Origin: Vibrio tarriae
GTDB lineage: Bacteria; Pseudomonadota; Gammaproteobacteria; Enterobacterales; Vibrionaceae
Length of the DNA stretch: 64,000 bases
Direction of reading: 5' to 3'
Assembly: GCF_002216685.1 (NCBI RefSeq)
Contig: NZ_CP022353.1
Location: forward strand, 2,604,001 to 2,668,000
In this document: positions 52,811 through 62,383 of the stretch, piece by piece
Layout of the letters: each line of letters begins with the position of its first letter
How positions within the stretch are numbered: position 1 is the first letter of the stretch
The notes under the pieces: model-generated
What the model was told of the DNA's origin: nothing
The model's input: the letters and a program-made list of their open reading frames with translations, nothing else
The model's database searches: none
Translations under genes and position numbers: made by a program

Positions 52811-53847
52811 TGAAAATTCTTGTTATTGGCCCATCTTGGGTTGGCGATATGGTCATGTCACAAAGCTTGTACCAGCGCCTCAAACAGCAGCACCCTGACG
52901 CACAGATTGACGTTCTAGCGCCGGCTTGGTGTAAGCCCATTTTGGAACGTATGCCTGAGGTCAATCAAGCGATTGAAATGACTATCGGTCATGGTGCTTT
53001 CAATCTGCTTGGGCGCCGCGCTATTGGGTGTGAGCTGAGAGATAATCGTTATACACATGCCATTGTGCTACCTAATTCAGCCAAATCAGCCTTGATCCCT
53101 TGGTTTGCTAACATTCCAAAACGTACCGGCTGGAAAGGTGAATTTCGTTATGGGCTGCTTAATGACTTACGTCCGGACAAACGTGTTTTTCAATACATGG
53201 TTGAAAGGTACGTCGCATTAGCTCATCCAAAAGCCACTATGCTTGCAGACGTTTCGTTAGAACATTGCCCAAGACCTAAACTCGTCATCGACGCCATCGC
53301 GCAGCAAGCCGCTCGACAGCGACTCGGTTTAGTCTCATCGCGTCCCGTCATTGGACTCTGTCCTGGTGCAGAATTTGGCCCCGCGAAACGCTGGCCTGAC
53401 CATTACTACTCTGAAGTCGCTCGTTATGCTATTGAGCAAGGTTTTCAAGTATGGCTTTTTGGCTCAGCAAAAGATCACCCCGTCACCACCCAAATTCAAC
53501 TGGCTTTAAGTGAAGAGCAACAGGAATACTGCGCCAATCTCGCCGGCGAAACCTCTCTCATCGAAGCCGTTGATCTGCTTGCAGCTTGCCATACTGTGGT
53601 CAGTAACGATTCTGGTCTAATGCACGTTTCAGCCGCTGTTGGTTGTAACATTGTGGCAATTTATGGTTCAAGCTCTCCCAAGTATACGCCACCACTGACG
53701 GATAAACTGGCCGTCGTACATACAGAGATCGAATGTCGTCCGTGCTTTAAACGAGTTTGTCCGTTAGAACATTTAAATTGCTTAAATCAACTAAAACCTG
53801 CACAAGTCATTAAAGCTTTAGATAACTTTATTGGAAAAGATTCATGA
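52810..53847 (+). CDS. waaF: ADP-heptose:LPS heptosyltransferase II
   Basis: A 345-residue GT9 enzyme closely resembling E. coli WaaF. Matching stretches include KILVIGPSWVGDMVMSQSL, LPNSAKSALIPW, GLCPGAEFGPAKRWP and SNDSGLMHVSAAVG. It adds the second heptose of the inner core from ADP-heptose. The start ATG overlaps the waaL stop (TGATG), so waaF is translationally coupled. A Cys pair near the C-terminus (ECRPCFKRVCP) is common in Vibrio-type WaaF. Housekeeping core gene. Confidence 0.93.
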   Translation: MKILVIGPSWVGDMVMSQSLYQRLKQQHPDAQIDVLAPAWCKPILERMPEVNQAIEMTIGHGAFNLLGRRAIGCELRDNRYTHAIVLPNSAKSALIPWFANIPKRTGWKGEFRYGLLNDLRPDKRVFQYMVERYVALAHPKATMLADVSLEHCPRPKLVIDAIAQQAARQRLGLVSSRPVIGLCPGAEFGPAKRWPDHYYSEVARYAIEQGFQVWLFGSAKDHPVTTQIQLALSEEQQEYCANLAGETSLIEAVDLLAACHTVVSNDSGLMHVSAAVGCNIVAIYGSSSPKYTPPLTDKLAVVHTEIECRPCFKRVCPLEHLNCLNQLKPAQVIKALDNFIGKDS

Positions 53848-54893
53848 AACACCTCTGGTTTGAAAAAGGTGCTTATGCTTCGAAAGCGGCACGCCAATAC
53901 TTAAATGACCATTTTAACCCTCTAGCAGTTAAGAAAATCGCTGTCATTCGTCATGCAGCGCTTGGCGACCAAGTCATTGTGCGCCCCTTTTTAGTTGAGG
54001 CTAGAAAGTTCTTCCCTAATGCCGAAATCACCTTGGTAACAGTGTCAAACTACCTCTATGGAACCCCCTCAGAGCTAGCGGACAAAACAGTAATAATGAA
54101 AAGCCGCGATGATTCCAAACAGCTGTCACTCAAGCAAAAATGGCAAGACTATAACCAACTGGAAGCACAAGACATTATCTTTGATGTGGCTGGTACGAAT
54201 CGCTCTTACTGGATGACATTACTGACTAAAGCGAAACTCAAAGTGGGTTTTCCTTACAAACCCTTTTTATGTGGCACTTTGTATAACTTGGCAGTCTTTC
54301 GCTCTGATTTTCAACCGGAAGTGGAATGCATGCTCGATATGCTGAAAATCCTTGGCCATAACCCGAGTTATCCGCTTGATTTTGCTTACCCTGACAATAG
54401 GCAGATCTGCGATCATGCCGCTCCGTATATCGTCTATTTCAGTGGAGCCTCCCAGCTGCGCAAAATTTTAACTAAGCCTGAGATGCGGGCAGTGATTGAG
54501 CAAACTATTCAACAACAACCGAATGTGAAACATGTCTTTCTTGAAGGAAAGAATGAGTTTGAAAAAGGTGAGTATCTACAAGACCTAGCCGACAATGGCT
54601 CGTTAACGATTCAGCCATGTTTGCCTCTTGATGACTTAGTCACCTTCATTGCGAAAGCAACTCTAGTGATTGCTCCCGATACGGGCATCCGAAACGTGGC
54701 AATATCAACTCACACACCAACGGTGGGGATTTTTTATGCTACGGTTCCCTTTCGTTACACCCCCCTCTATGAAGCGCATACTATCGTGATGAATGCGAAT
54801 GGTGAAAAACCGTCTACTGAGCAAATTACCTCAGCGATTGATACAACATTAAAAATGCGCTTGGCTGCAGCCAAAAACACACAGGAACAATGA
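53844..54893 (+). CDS. Glycosyltransferase family 9 (heptosyltransferase-like)
   Basis: A 349-residue GT9-fold protein: KIAVIRHAALGDQVIVRPFL at residues 30-50, and near the C-terminus VIAPDTGIRNVAISTHTPTVGIFYA, which corresponds to the DTGxxH donor site but with Arg-Asn in place of the usual His. It lies between waaF and a GT32 gene in the core operon, overlapping both. It probably adds a heptose or other sugar to the core; the departure from the canonical DTGPxH makes the donor uncertain. Confidence 0.78.
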   Translation: MKHLWFEKGAYASKAARQYLNDHFNPLAVKKIAVIRHAALGDQVIVRPFLVEARKFFPNAEITLVTVSNYLYGTPSELADKTVIMKSRDDSKQLSLKQKWQDYNQLEAQDIIFDVAGTNRSYWMTLLTKAKLKVGFPYKPFLCGTLYNLAVFRSDFQPEVECMLDMLKILGHNPSYPLDFAYPDNRQICDHAAPYIVYFSGASQLRKILTKPEMRAVIEQTIQQQPNVKHVFLEGKNEFEKGEYLQDLADNGSLTIQPCLPLDDLVTFIAKATLVIAPDTGIRNVAISTHTPTVGIFYATVPFRYTPLYEAHTIVMNANGEKPSTEQITSAIDTTLKMRLAAAKNTQEQ

Positions 54894-55678
54894 ATATGAG
54901 CAAAGTAACCGTATTGATCGCCAATCGACTGATCCGCCTGACTGGCAACCTGTTTAAGATGCTCTCTTACCCGTTTCATTGGATGTTTCCAAAGCTGCGG
55001 TTTACGATTCCCGCTTACTCACCCGCCAAGCTAAAAATGCGCGCCAATGCCACCATTCCACGCACCATTTGGCAAACCAACTTCACCGATCAAGCTTCAT
55101 TACCGGTTTATCTTAACTATTTGTTTAACCGTCTCATGTCGCTCAACTGTGACTATCGCTATGTGAGTACCGAAGCGCGTGGTGAGTTCTTAAAAGAACA
55201 TGCATCACCAGAAGTTTATGACGCTTATTCACGCCTCACTAACGGTGCAGCCCAAGCTGACTTATGGCGTTTAGTGGTACTCAATACCTATGGTGGTGTG
55301 TATATGGATATTGATGCCACGCTGGTATGGCCGCTCGATAAGCTGCTCGGCGACTCACAAGAGCTGTATATTCGCATTAAAAATAATACCGAGATCACCA
55401 ACTACTTCATTGCGACTGCACCAAACAATCCCGATCTGCAGGCCACTATTGAACAGGTGGTTTATAACGTGAATCACTACGAGCCTTCGATGGGGGTGTA
55501 TCACTCCACAGGACCAACGGTACTCAATAACATCTTGTCTGCTAAAGCGGTGATTCACACCCAAGATCGTAAATACGTATGTATTCAGGGCACCTTTACC
55601 AATGAACACTTCCAGTACATTGATAAACCTCGTGGTAAATGGACACACATCAATCCCGAAGATCTCGTGAAAAAATAA
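54890..55678 (+). CDS. GT32-like glycosyltransferase (DXD sugar-binding family)
   Basis: A 262-residue protein of the Gly_transf_sug/GT32 family: TIPRTIWQTNF at the start of the domain, AAQADLWRLVVLNTYGGVYMDIDATL with the DxD motif, and STGPTVLNN. These are hallmarks of Och1/capsular transferase-like enzymes using a metal-bound nucleotide sugar. It overlaps the previous gene by four bases and waaA by one. Probably adds an outer-core hexose. ATG 54890 or 54896 may be the start. Confidence 0.82.
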   Translation: MNMSKVTVLIANRLIRLTGNLFKMLSYPFHWMFPKLRFTIPAYSPAKLKMRANATIPRTIWQTNFTDQASLPVYLNYLFNRLMSLNCDYRYVSTEARGEFLKEHASPEVYDAYSRLTNGAAQADLWRLVVLNTYGGVYMDIDATLVWPLDKLLGDSQELYIRIKNNTEITNYFIATAPNNPDLQATIEQVVYNVNHYEPSMGVYHSTGPTVLNNILSAKAVIHTQDRKYVCIQGTFTNEHFQYIDKPRGKWTHINPEDLVKK

Positions 55679-56958
55679 TGCTGCTCCGTACGCTTTATAC
55701 GCTTTTACTCACTTTAGCTGCACCGTTTTTACTGTATGGCCTCTATCGCCATAAACAGGGGAAACCCAGTGTCGGAAAACGTTGGAAAGAGCATTTCGGC
55801 GCTACCCCACCACTAAAAGCCACAAACCCACCGATCTGGATCCATGCCGCGTCGGTGGGTGAAACCCTAGCGGTAACGCCACTCATAAAACAAATTAAGC
55901 AACGTTCACCGAATACACCAATTCTGCTGACTACCACGACCCCGACGGGTGCAGAACAAGCGGAAAAGTTGGCGGATTGGGTTGAGCATCGCTATACCCC
56001 GATTGATTTTTCGTTTGCAGTAAGAGGCTTTTTGCGTCGTGTCCGACCTTGCCAATTGATCATAGTGGAAACAGAACTGTGGCCAAATACTCTGCATACC
56101 GTTGCCAAAGCGGGTTTGCCGATTACACTCGTGAATGCACGACTTTCGGAAAAATCCTATCGCGGCTATCAGCGTATTCGCCCGTTCTTTAACAGTATGG
56201 CGAAACCTCTCAGCCTAGTGTTATGTCAATTTGCAGACGATGCGCAGCGTTTTATTCAGCTCGGTGTGGCTGAGACAAAAATCAAAATTACCGGTTCGAT
56301 TAAGTTTGATATCAACATCACCTATGAGGTGATTGCTCAAGGTGAAGCGCTCAGAACGGCTTTAGGTAAACATCGTCCAGTCTGGATAGCCGCCAGCACA
56401 CATCAAGGTGAAGATGAAATTGTGCTTGCGGCACATCAAGAAATCCTCAAGCAGCATCCTAATGCTTTGTTGATTTTAGTGCCGCGCCATCCTGAACGTT
56501 TTGCGGCAGTGCATAAGCTCGCAGCTAGCCTTTTTTCAGTGCAAACTCGTAGCAGCCAACAAACCATAACCTCCGACACTCAAGTGTATCTCGGCGATAC
56601 CATGGGAGAGATGCTGGTATTACTCGGCGCTTCTGATGTGTGTTTTATGGGTGGCAGTTTAGTGGGCAAAAAAGTCGGTGGGCATAATTTGCTTGAACCT
56701 GCTGCACTGGCAAAACCCATCATTACAGGCTCTAGTTTTTACAACTTTACTGATATCACCCACGCGCTCATCAATGCACATGCCTGTGTGATTGCTGACC
56801 AATCAGAAACTATTGCCAAGCTGGTAAACCATTGGTTTGCTGATGTTCAAGAACGGCAGCAGTGCGGAAAAAATGCCTTAGCGATTGTGATGCAAAATCG
56901 TGGAGCTCTCGAAAACACCTTGACCGAATTAGGTTTTACTAAGGAATTCGCCCAATGA
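55678..56958 (+). CDS. waaA: 3-deoxy-D-manno-octulosonic acid transferase
   Basis: A 426-residue WaaA (KdtA) with an N-terminal membrane anchor (LYTLLLTLAAPFLLYGLY). Conserved parts: IWIHAASVGE, TTTTPTGAEQAEKL, ETELWPN, WIAASTHQGEDEI, LVPRHPERF, MGGSLVGKKVGGHNLLEPA. It moves Kdo from CMP-Kdo to lipid IVA. Start ATG 55678 overlaps the previous TAA. Vibrio WaaA enzymes add one Kdo, which is then phosphorylated by KdkA; kdkA is present at 61543-62298. Confidence 0.93.
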   Translation: MLLRTLYTLLLTLAAPFLLYGLYRHKQGKPSVGKRWKEHFGATPPLKATNPPIWIHAASVGETLAVTPLIKQIKQRSPNTPILLTTTTPTGAEQAEKLADWVEHRYTPIDFSFAVRGFLRRVRPCQLIIVETELWPNTLHTVAKAGLPITLVNARLSEKSYRGYQRIRPFFNSMAKPLSLVLCQFADDAQRFIQLGVAETKIKITGSIKFDINITYEVIAQGEALRTALGKHRPVWIAASTHQGEDEIVLAAHQEILKQHPNALLILVPRHPERFAAVHKLAASLFSVQTRSSQQTITSDTQVYLGDTMGEMLVLLGASDVCFMGGSLVGKKVGGHNLLEPAALAKPIITGSSFYNFTDITHALINAHACVIADQSETIAKLVNHWFADVQERQQCGKNALAIVMQNRGALENTLTELGFTKEFAQ

Positions 56959-57335
56959 AAAAATTAATCGTCGACCTCGACGGCACTCTCACCCAAGCCA
57001 ATACTTCAGATTATCGTAACGTGCTACCTCGGCTTGATGTGATTGAACAGCTTCGCGAGTACCACCAACAAGGGTTTGAGATTGTGATTTCGACGGCGCG
57101 TAATATGCGCACTTATGAAGGTAACGTCGGCAAAATCAATATCCACACGCTTCCTATCATTACTGAGTGGCTGGATAAACACCAAGTGCCTTATGATGAA
57201 ATTTTAGTAGGAAAACCTTGGTGTGGGCACGATGGCTTTTACATTGATGATCGCGCCGTGCGCCCTTCCGAATTTGCCTCGATGAGTTTGGAAGAGATCC
57301 ACCAACTCTTTGAGAAGGAAAAATCATGTTCCTAA
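56955..57335 (+). CDS. HAD-superfamily phosphatase (capsular biosynthesis type)
   Basis: A 126-residue minimal HAD phosphatase: the nucleophile motif KLIVDLDGTLTQ, motif II ISTARNMR, Lys in VGKPWCG, and acidic motif YIDDRAV. Short HAD proteins like this accompany NTP-transferases in surface-glycan clusters. It overlaps waaA by four bases and the NTP-transferase/kinase fusion by ten, so the three are co-translated. Substrate unknown; probably a small sugar or polyol phosphate that is then activated by the next genes. Confidence 0.78.
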   Translation: MKKLIVDLDGTLTQANTSDYRNVLPRLDVIEQLREYHQQGFEIVISTARNMRTYEGNVGKINIHTLPIITEWLDKHQVPYDEILVGKPWCGHDGFYIDDRAVRPSEFASMSLEEIHQLFEKEKSCS

Positions 57336-58909
57336 TTATGTCTGGTGCCTATGTTGGCCAAGAGTTGGAATCTGAATTTGGGCGTATTCCTCCGAGTTTT
57401 CTGCCGTTAGGCAATCGTCGCCTGTTTCAGCATCAAGTCGCTTTGGCACCACAAGGCGTAAAAGTCTATCTCTCTTTGCCTGAGTCTTATGTGGTCTCAG
57501 AGATTGACCGCCAATGGCTTGAACAACATCAGGTGACAATTATCGCGACGCCGGATGGACTCAGTTTAGGGGCATCACTGGTGGCGGCACTCAATATTAG
57601 TGGGCACTTACTCAATGCACCACTGCACATCCTCTACGGTGATACGCTATTTAACCAACTACCCGTTGGCGATGATATCGTCAGCGTTTCCACCGCAAAA
57701 GACAGCTATAACTGGGCCGTATTAACTAATGATGACGTTGATTGGCTACAAGATGCCAATACGCCCATGAGTCACGAAAGTCAGCGAATTATCGATGGTT
57801 ACTTCAAATTCAGCCGACCACGGGAACTGGTTCGTTGTATCACACAGAGTGAATGGAAGTTTATTGCAGGCCTCAATCGCTATCATAAAAGCGTCGGCTT
57901 AAGTGCCGTCAATTCCATCGGTTGGCTCGATTTTGGCCATGTGAATACTTACTATCACTCTAAAGCCGAATTCACCACTCAGCGCGCCTTTAATGAACTG
58001 ACCATCACCGCTAAATGGATTGAAAAGTCGAGCATCAAAAACCAAAAAATCGCCGCTGAAGCTTACTGGTTTGACAATCTGCCGATGGCGATGCGTGGTT
58101 TCATTCCACAATATTTAGGCAGCCAAAACAGCGAGGGGAAAATTTCCTATCGTTTAGAGTATCTCTACCTAACAGCACTGAACGAATTATTCGTTTTTTC
58201 CAGATTACCGAGCCAAATCTGGCAGAAAATCTTAGCTAGCGCAGTGGAGTTTTTAAGTCTATGCCTTGAGCAAACGGTCGAGCCCAATGCTCCCATCAAT
58301 ACTCTCGACATACTGTTTGCCGATAAAACCGCTCTACGCCTTAACGAATTCTGTACAGCGCGACACATCACTTTAGAAGATCAATGGCAGTTTGCTGGAC
58401 AAAATATTTCGCTAGCGCAAATTCTACGTGATAGCCAAAAACATCTACCTGATAGCAAACCCTTGCTAGGGGTCTTACACGGTGATTTTTGCTTTAGCAA
58501 TATTTTGTATGACTTCCGAGCCAACAAAATTAAGACGATTGATCCTAGAGGAATGACGCCTGACGGGCAGAAAACACTGTATGGTGATATCCGCTACGAT
58601 CTCGCTAAACTGAGTCATTCGATTCTAGGTTTATATGACTGGATTATTGCCGGTTACTACCATGTTGAGATTGCCGATAACGCGATCGAATTAAAGATTG
58701 CCGAACAGAGCCATCATAAAGAGACGCAACAAGGTTTTATCGAACTGATTGAACAGACCTTCGGTCTCACGGCGAAAAATCTCTACGCGATGCAAATTCA
58801 ACTATTCCTCTCCATGTTGCCTTTGCATGCCGATGATCGTCGCCGCCAAGATGCCTTGTTTGCGAATGCATTTCGTCTCCACCAAATTTTATTAAGGCTT
58901 GCTCAATGA
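57326..58909 (+). CDS. NTP-transferase-like domain fused to an aminoglycoside-phosphotransferase-like kinase
   Basis: A 527-residue two-domain protein. Residues 1 to about 235 resemble an NTP-transferase (SGAYVGQELESEFGRIPPSFLPLGNRR, LYGDTLF) without the GxGTR loop. Residues about 255-527 are a kinase of the APH/choline-kinase fold: GVLHGDFCFSNILYD near 385 (catalytic Asp in HGD, metal Asn) and TIDPRGM. With the flanking HAD phosphatase and second NTP-transferase it forms a set typical of making a nucleotide-activated small group. Which group is added to the core is not known. Confidence 0.72.
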   Translation: MFLIMSGAYVGQELESEFGRIPPSFLPLGNRRLFQHQVALAPQGVKVYLSLPESYVVSEIDRQWLEQHQVTIIATPDGLSLGASLVAALNISGHLLNAPLHILYGDTLFNQLPVGDDIVSVSTAKDSYNWAVLTNDDVDWLQDANTPMSHESQRIIDGYFKFSRPRELVRCITQSEWKFIAGLNRYHKSVGLSAVNSIGWLDFGHVNTYYHSKAEFTTQRAFNELTITAKWIEKSSIKNQKIAAEAYWFDNLPMAMRGFIPQYLGSQNSEGKISYRLEYLYLTALNELFVFSRLPSQIWQKILASAVEFLSLCLEQTVEPNAPINTLDILFADKTALRLNEFCTARHITLEDQWQFAGQNISLAQILRDSQKHLPDSKPLLGVLHGDFCFSNILYDFRANKIKTIDPRGMTPDGQKTLYGDIRYDLAKLSHSILGLYDWIIAGYYHVEIADNAIELKIAEQSHHKETQQGFIELIEQTFGLTAKNLYAMQIQLFLSMLPLHADDRRRQDALFANAFRLHQILLRLAQ

Positions 58910-59649
58910 TTGTGATCCCAATGGCGGGAATGAGTTCTCGCTTCTTTAAAGCCGGCTATACCCAGCCTAAATATATGCTTGAAGCCCATGGTCAAACTCT
59001 GTTTGAACACTCGGTCAACAGCTTTGCCGCCTATTTTGCTAGCACTCCGTTTCTGTTTATTGTGCGCAATGTTTACGACACTGCAGCCTTTGTGCGCGAA
59101 AAAGCGACTCAGCTTGGCATTAACCAGTTTTACATTGCTGAATTGCATACCGAAACTCGCGGCCAAGCAGAAACGGTGACTTTGGGGTTAGAAGAACTCG
59201 CAAAACAGGGCGTGGACTATCAAGGCTCGATCACGGTGTTTAACATCGACACATTCCGTCCGAATTTTGTATTTCCTGACATTAGCCAACACAGCGATGG
59301 CTACCTAGAAGTATTTCAGGGCGGTGGTGACAACTGGTCTTTCGCTAAACCAGAACATGCTGGCAGCACCAAAGTGATTCAAACCGCCGAGAAGAATCCG
59401 ATTTCCGATCTCTGTAGTACTGGGCTTTATCACTTCAATCGTAAAGAGGATTACTTGGAGGCGTATCGCGAATACGTTGCCATGCCTAGCCAAGAATGGG
59501 AACGAGGCGAGCTATACATTGCGCCACTCTACAACCTGCTCATTCAAAAAGGGTTAAATATTCACTACCACTTGATCGCCCGTCATGAGGTCATTTTTTG
59601 TGGCGTACCAGATGAGTACACTGACTTTTTGAGGCAGCCACAACCATGA
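58906..59649 (+). CDS. Sugar nucleotidyltransferase-like protein
   Basis: A 247-residue NTP-transferase: IVIPMAGMSSRFFKAGYTQPKYML contains the GxSxRF loop and the Pro-Lys pair, FNIDTFRP is the metal-binding motif, and STGLYHFNRKEDY is near the product site. The start overlaps the upstream stop (ATGA). It likely activates a sugar or polyol phosphate with a nucleotide for the core modification made with the HAD and kinase-fusion proteins. Confidence 0.78.
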   Translation: MIVIPMAGMSSRFFKAGYTQPKYMLEAHGQTLFEHSVNSFAAYFASTPFLFIVRNVYDTAAFVREKATQLGINQFYIAELHTETRGQAETVTLGLEELAKQGVDYQGSITVFNIDTFRPNFVFPDISQHSDGYLEVFQGGGDNWSFAKPEHAGSTKVIQTAEKNPISDLCSTGLYHFNRKEDYLEAYREYVAMPSQEWERGELYIAPLYNLLIQKGLNIHYHLIARHEVIFCGVPDEYTDFLRQPQP

Positions 59650-60575
59650 TCAAGATTGATGATGAAGCGATCACCTTTGTTGTGCAGGGGCCGGTGCAAG
59701 CAAGCGCCAGTCGTCAGCAAATCGTGGGCATCACAGAGCAGTGTTTGAACTCCATACGGCGCTTTTTTCCTAAATCGACCATCATTCTTTCGACTTGGAA
59801 AGGGCAGCCGTTGGATGGGCTCGATTACGACCAAGTGTTGGAATTGGATGATCCCGGCGCAAATACCGTTTTTTATGACGGTCAGCCAATTAAACTCAAT
59901 AATAACCGTCAGATGTACAGCACCCACATGGGGCTGAAAGCGGTAAAAACGCCTTATGCAGTTAAGTTACGTACCGATAACCTGCTGACGGGTCGCCAAT
60001 TTGTTGAGTTGTATGAACAATATGCCGATCTCCCCCGAGCGCAAAATTATCAATTTTTGACTCAGCGAGTGCTCACCAGCAGTACGTTTTTTATTTCGAG
60101 CCACTACGGACATCCGGTGCATTTTCATAAAAGCGATCTGTTTGATTTTGGACTGACCCAAGATCTCCTGACTATTTGGTCTGATCGCTGGATACCAGAA
60201 TTACACTTCACGCTTAAGCCGGGCTACAAAGCACGCCCCCCAGCGACAGAGCAAGTTTTGTGTCTGAACTGGATCTCAGCGCTACTCGGTGAGGAGCACC
60301 ATATTGAAAGTAAAACCTGCGATCACGCAGGCTTAGGTGAAGAATTTTGGTCACAGTTTATGGCCAATAACTTACTCATGGATTGTCCAGAAAATATAGG
60401 GCTTGATATCACTGAGCGCTTCTATAAACGAGGCAATCTGGCACTTGAATATGACCTTAAGGATTGGCTGTATCTTAATCAAATAACATCAATACCATGT
60501 GATAAGAAACGTCTATACCGTTACTATAGAAATCAAATAGGCCGTATACTCAAAAAGATCTATTCTTTTAATTAA
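59646..60575 (+). CDS. WavE-family lipopolysaccharide synthesis protein
   Basis: A 309-residue protein of the WavE family, named after a V. cholerae core gene. Family marks: ITFVVQGPVQ at the start, STWKGQ, VYSTHMGLKAV-like region with KLRTDNLL, and HKSDLFDFG. KLRTDN resembles an acidic donor-binding motif of GT-A enzymes. It overlaps the NTP-transferase gene by four bases, so it may transfer the group activated by it. A second member lies convergently at 60652-61539. Confidence 0.8.
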   Translation: MIKIDDEAITFVVQGPVQASASRQQIVGITEQCLNSIRRFFPKSTIILSTWKGQPLDGLDYDQVLELDDPGANTVFYDGQPIKLNNNRQMYSTHMGLKAVKTPYAVKLRTDNLLTGRQFVELYEQYADLPRAQNYQFLTQRVLTSSTFFISSHYGHPVHFHKSDLFDFGLTQDLLTIWSDRWIPELHFTLKPGYKARPPATEQVLCLNWISALLGEEHHIESKTCDHAGLGEEFWSQFMANNLLMDCPENIGLDITERFYKRGNLALEYDLKDWLYLNQITSIPCDKKRLYRYYRNQIGRILKKIYSFN

Positions 60576-60602
60576 ATATCAATCTCTAACTTTAATAAAC
60601 AT

Positions 60603-60639
60603 AGGAGTTAAGGTTTTTCTTAATTTTAGCCTAACTCCT
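60603..60639. terminator. Hairpin between convergent WavE-family genes
   Basis: AGGAGTTA (60603-60610) and TAACTCCT (60632-60639) pair over eight bases with a 21-base T-rich loop. There is no good T tract, so termination is uncertain, but the location between convergent stops suits it. Confidence 0.35.
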
Positions 60640-60651
60640 TTCCTAATAGTC

Positions 60652-61539
60652 TTAATTATGAGTGAAAAATACCAAAAAAAATTTGAAGTTTAATGGAGTG
60701 TTTTTAGTTTTTAAAAACTCGTTTTCATACAACCATTTCCATCTTTGAAATGTAAAAAAATCGTAGGGATAGCTATTTGAGTGTCGAAGACGTTTTGGTA
60801 CATCTAATCCAAGTTCATCTCCGTCAACAATGATAAGATTATTTATCATAAAATTATACGATTGTTGCCTTGCAAAATGATCACCATGTTCATCTTTTAA
60901 TTCATAAGGATATAGTTTTCTTGCTGCATTGCTCCAAATTTTCTGCTCTACATTAACACTGTCATTTGGATAATATTTGTGCTGCTTCTTACCACTCAAT
61001 GTTGATTTGAAATCATAATCATTATATAAATCACAATCCCATACTTTAAGTAGATCCTCAACCTCACCAAATTGGAAAAAATCAGAGAAGAAGAAAGGTA
61101 CACGTAGCCCCCTCTCAAACTCCTTCGCGAAATAATTAGAACAAACAAGCCTGTTATTCAGAACTGCATAACCCTCCTTACGTAAAGGAAATTGCTCAAA
61201 AATTTCTAATACCCTTCTTTTGTTTAAAATATTATCAGCTCTCAATTTCGCTGCAAATTTAGTTTTTACATGGCGTAACCCAGAAACAGTTGACACAATT
61301 TGTCGATTTATATTAACAGGTATAGCATCATTTCGTTTACTATATACAAATATAGTTGAACCTGGATCTTTATTATAAATAATAAGATCAGCTTCAATAT
61401 CTTGCGTATTTTCTCCTTCCCAAGTAGATACGATAATTTGACAGCCTGGGAAAATTGATCGTAAACGTCGAACAGATGTGGAGGTAATGGACGGTGTAAT
61501 AGGTCCTTGAATTACGAATGTAATCTGATCGTATAGCAT
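60652..61539 (-). CDS. WavE-family protein, second copy
   Basis: A 295-residue WavE-family protein: ITFVIQGPITP, IVSTWEGE, VSGLRHVKTKFAAKLRADNIL and FFFSDFFQFG. The same motif order is found in the gene at 59646-60575, but the sequences are only moderately alike and this copy is more AT-rich. It lies downstream of kdkA on the - strand. Probably a core glycosyl or phospho-group transferase; substrate unknown. Confidence 0.78.
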   Translation of the reverse strand: MLYDQITFVIQGPITPSITSTSVRRLRSIFPGCQIIVSTWEGENTQDIEADLIIYNKDPGSTIFVYSKRNDAIPVNINRQIVSTVSGLRHVKTKFAAKLRADNILNKRRVLEIFEQFPLRKEGYAVLNNRLVCSNYFAKEFERGLRVPFFFSDFFQFGEVEDLLKVWDCDLYNDYDFKSTLSGKKQHKYYPNDSVNVEQKIWSNAARKLYPYELKDEHGDHFARQQSYNFMINNLIIVDGDELGLDVPKRLRHSNSYPYDFFTFQRWKWLYENEFLKTKNTPLNFKFFLVFFTHN

Positions 61540-61542
61540 ATT

Positions 61543-62298
61543 TTACTCTTCATGTTTATAGCTAGAAATAATAGCAAACGCTTCAAGACTCCAATTAATC
61601 CTTCGCTTGCAGACTTCTTTCTCAAACGACCTCTTCAATCGTTTGAGATTTCCTTGTTTCCAACTATGACCTGATTGCACATAACACTTATCAAAATCAA
61701 TAATCCATACCTTCTCTTGGTCATCAATCAAGATGTTATGAATATTAAGATCGGTGTGGTTGACTTGCGCATCGTGCATTTTGCGGATCTCACGGCCGAT
61801 TTTACGATAGAGTTCATCGCTAATCGGGCTTTCTTGCAAGATACTCACAAGATCGCGGGCATTCGGCACTTTTTCACTTAAGAGATCGGCTTTATACAGA
61901 AGTCCATGTTTTTGTACGCGAGCGGCAATCGGGCGCGGCACGTTAACGCCAGCATCGCGCAAGTGATTGAGCAGCATAAATTCTTGATAGCTGCGAGTCT
62001 TTTCCCAACCGATGAACCCGTAAGAATCGGCCACTAGTTTGCCAAACAAACCACCACGACGATAATGACGCAACGCACCTTGTGTCTGTTGCAACTGTAC
62101 AAACCACGTGGTGCCTCGCCCTGTCGCGCTTCCGAGCACTTTACCGTTTTGCTGCCAAAACTCGGGGTTACAACATTGACTTGGGTCTTCATGCAAAAGC
62201 GCGTCGTCAAACCAAACTTTCTGCTGCGCGTCGTTGAACGTCTGTATCAAGGGGCGATTCCTATCGTTATCCGGTAGTTTTGCAGTTTTGCTCTGCAT
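61543..62298 (-). CDS. kdkA: 3-deoxy-D-manno-octulosonic acid kinase
   Basis: A 251-residue kinase of the KdkA/lipopolysaccharide kinase family: LRHYRRGGLFGKLV near residue 78, VNHTDLNIHNILIDD (catalytic Asp) and WIIDFDKCYV (metal Asp). It phosphorylates the single Kdo of the inner core, a trait of Vibrio and Haemophilus LPS. Length equals the family. It shares a short 85-base promoter region with the divergent heptosyltransferase gene. Confidence 0.9.
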   Translation of the reverse strand: MQSKTAKLPDNDRNRPLIQTFNDAQQKVWFDDALLHEDPSQCCNPEFWQQNGKVLGSATGRGTTWFVQLQQTQGALRHYRRGGLFGKLVADSYGFIGWEKTRSYQEFMLLNHLRDAGVNVPRPIAARVQKHGLLYKADLLSEKVPNARDLVSILQESPISDELYRKIGREIRKMHDAQVNHTDLNIHNILIDDQEKVWIIDFDKCYVQSGHSWKQGNLKRLKRSFEKEVCKRRINWSLEAFAIISSYKHEE

Positions 62299-62383
62299 CT
62301 GGCGTGCTGCATTTTACATTTTCTGGTCAGCTCTGCATAATTCTGGCTCAATTATCGAATAGTTTTATCGAATAGGCTTGGCT

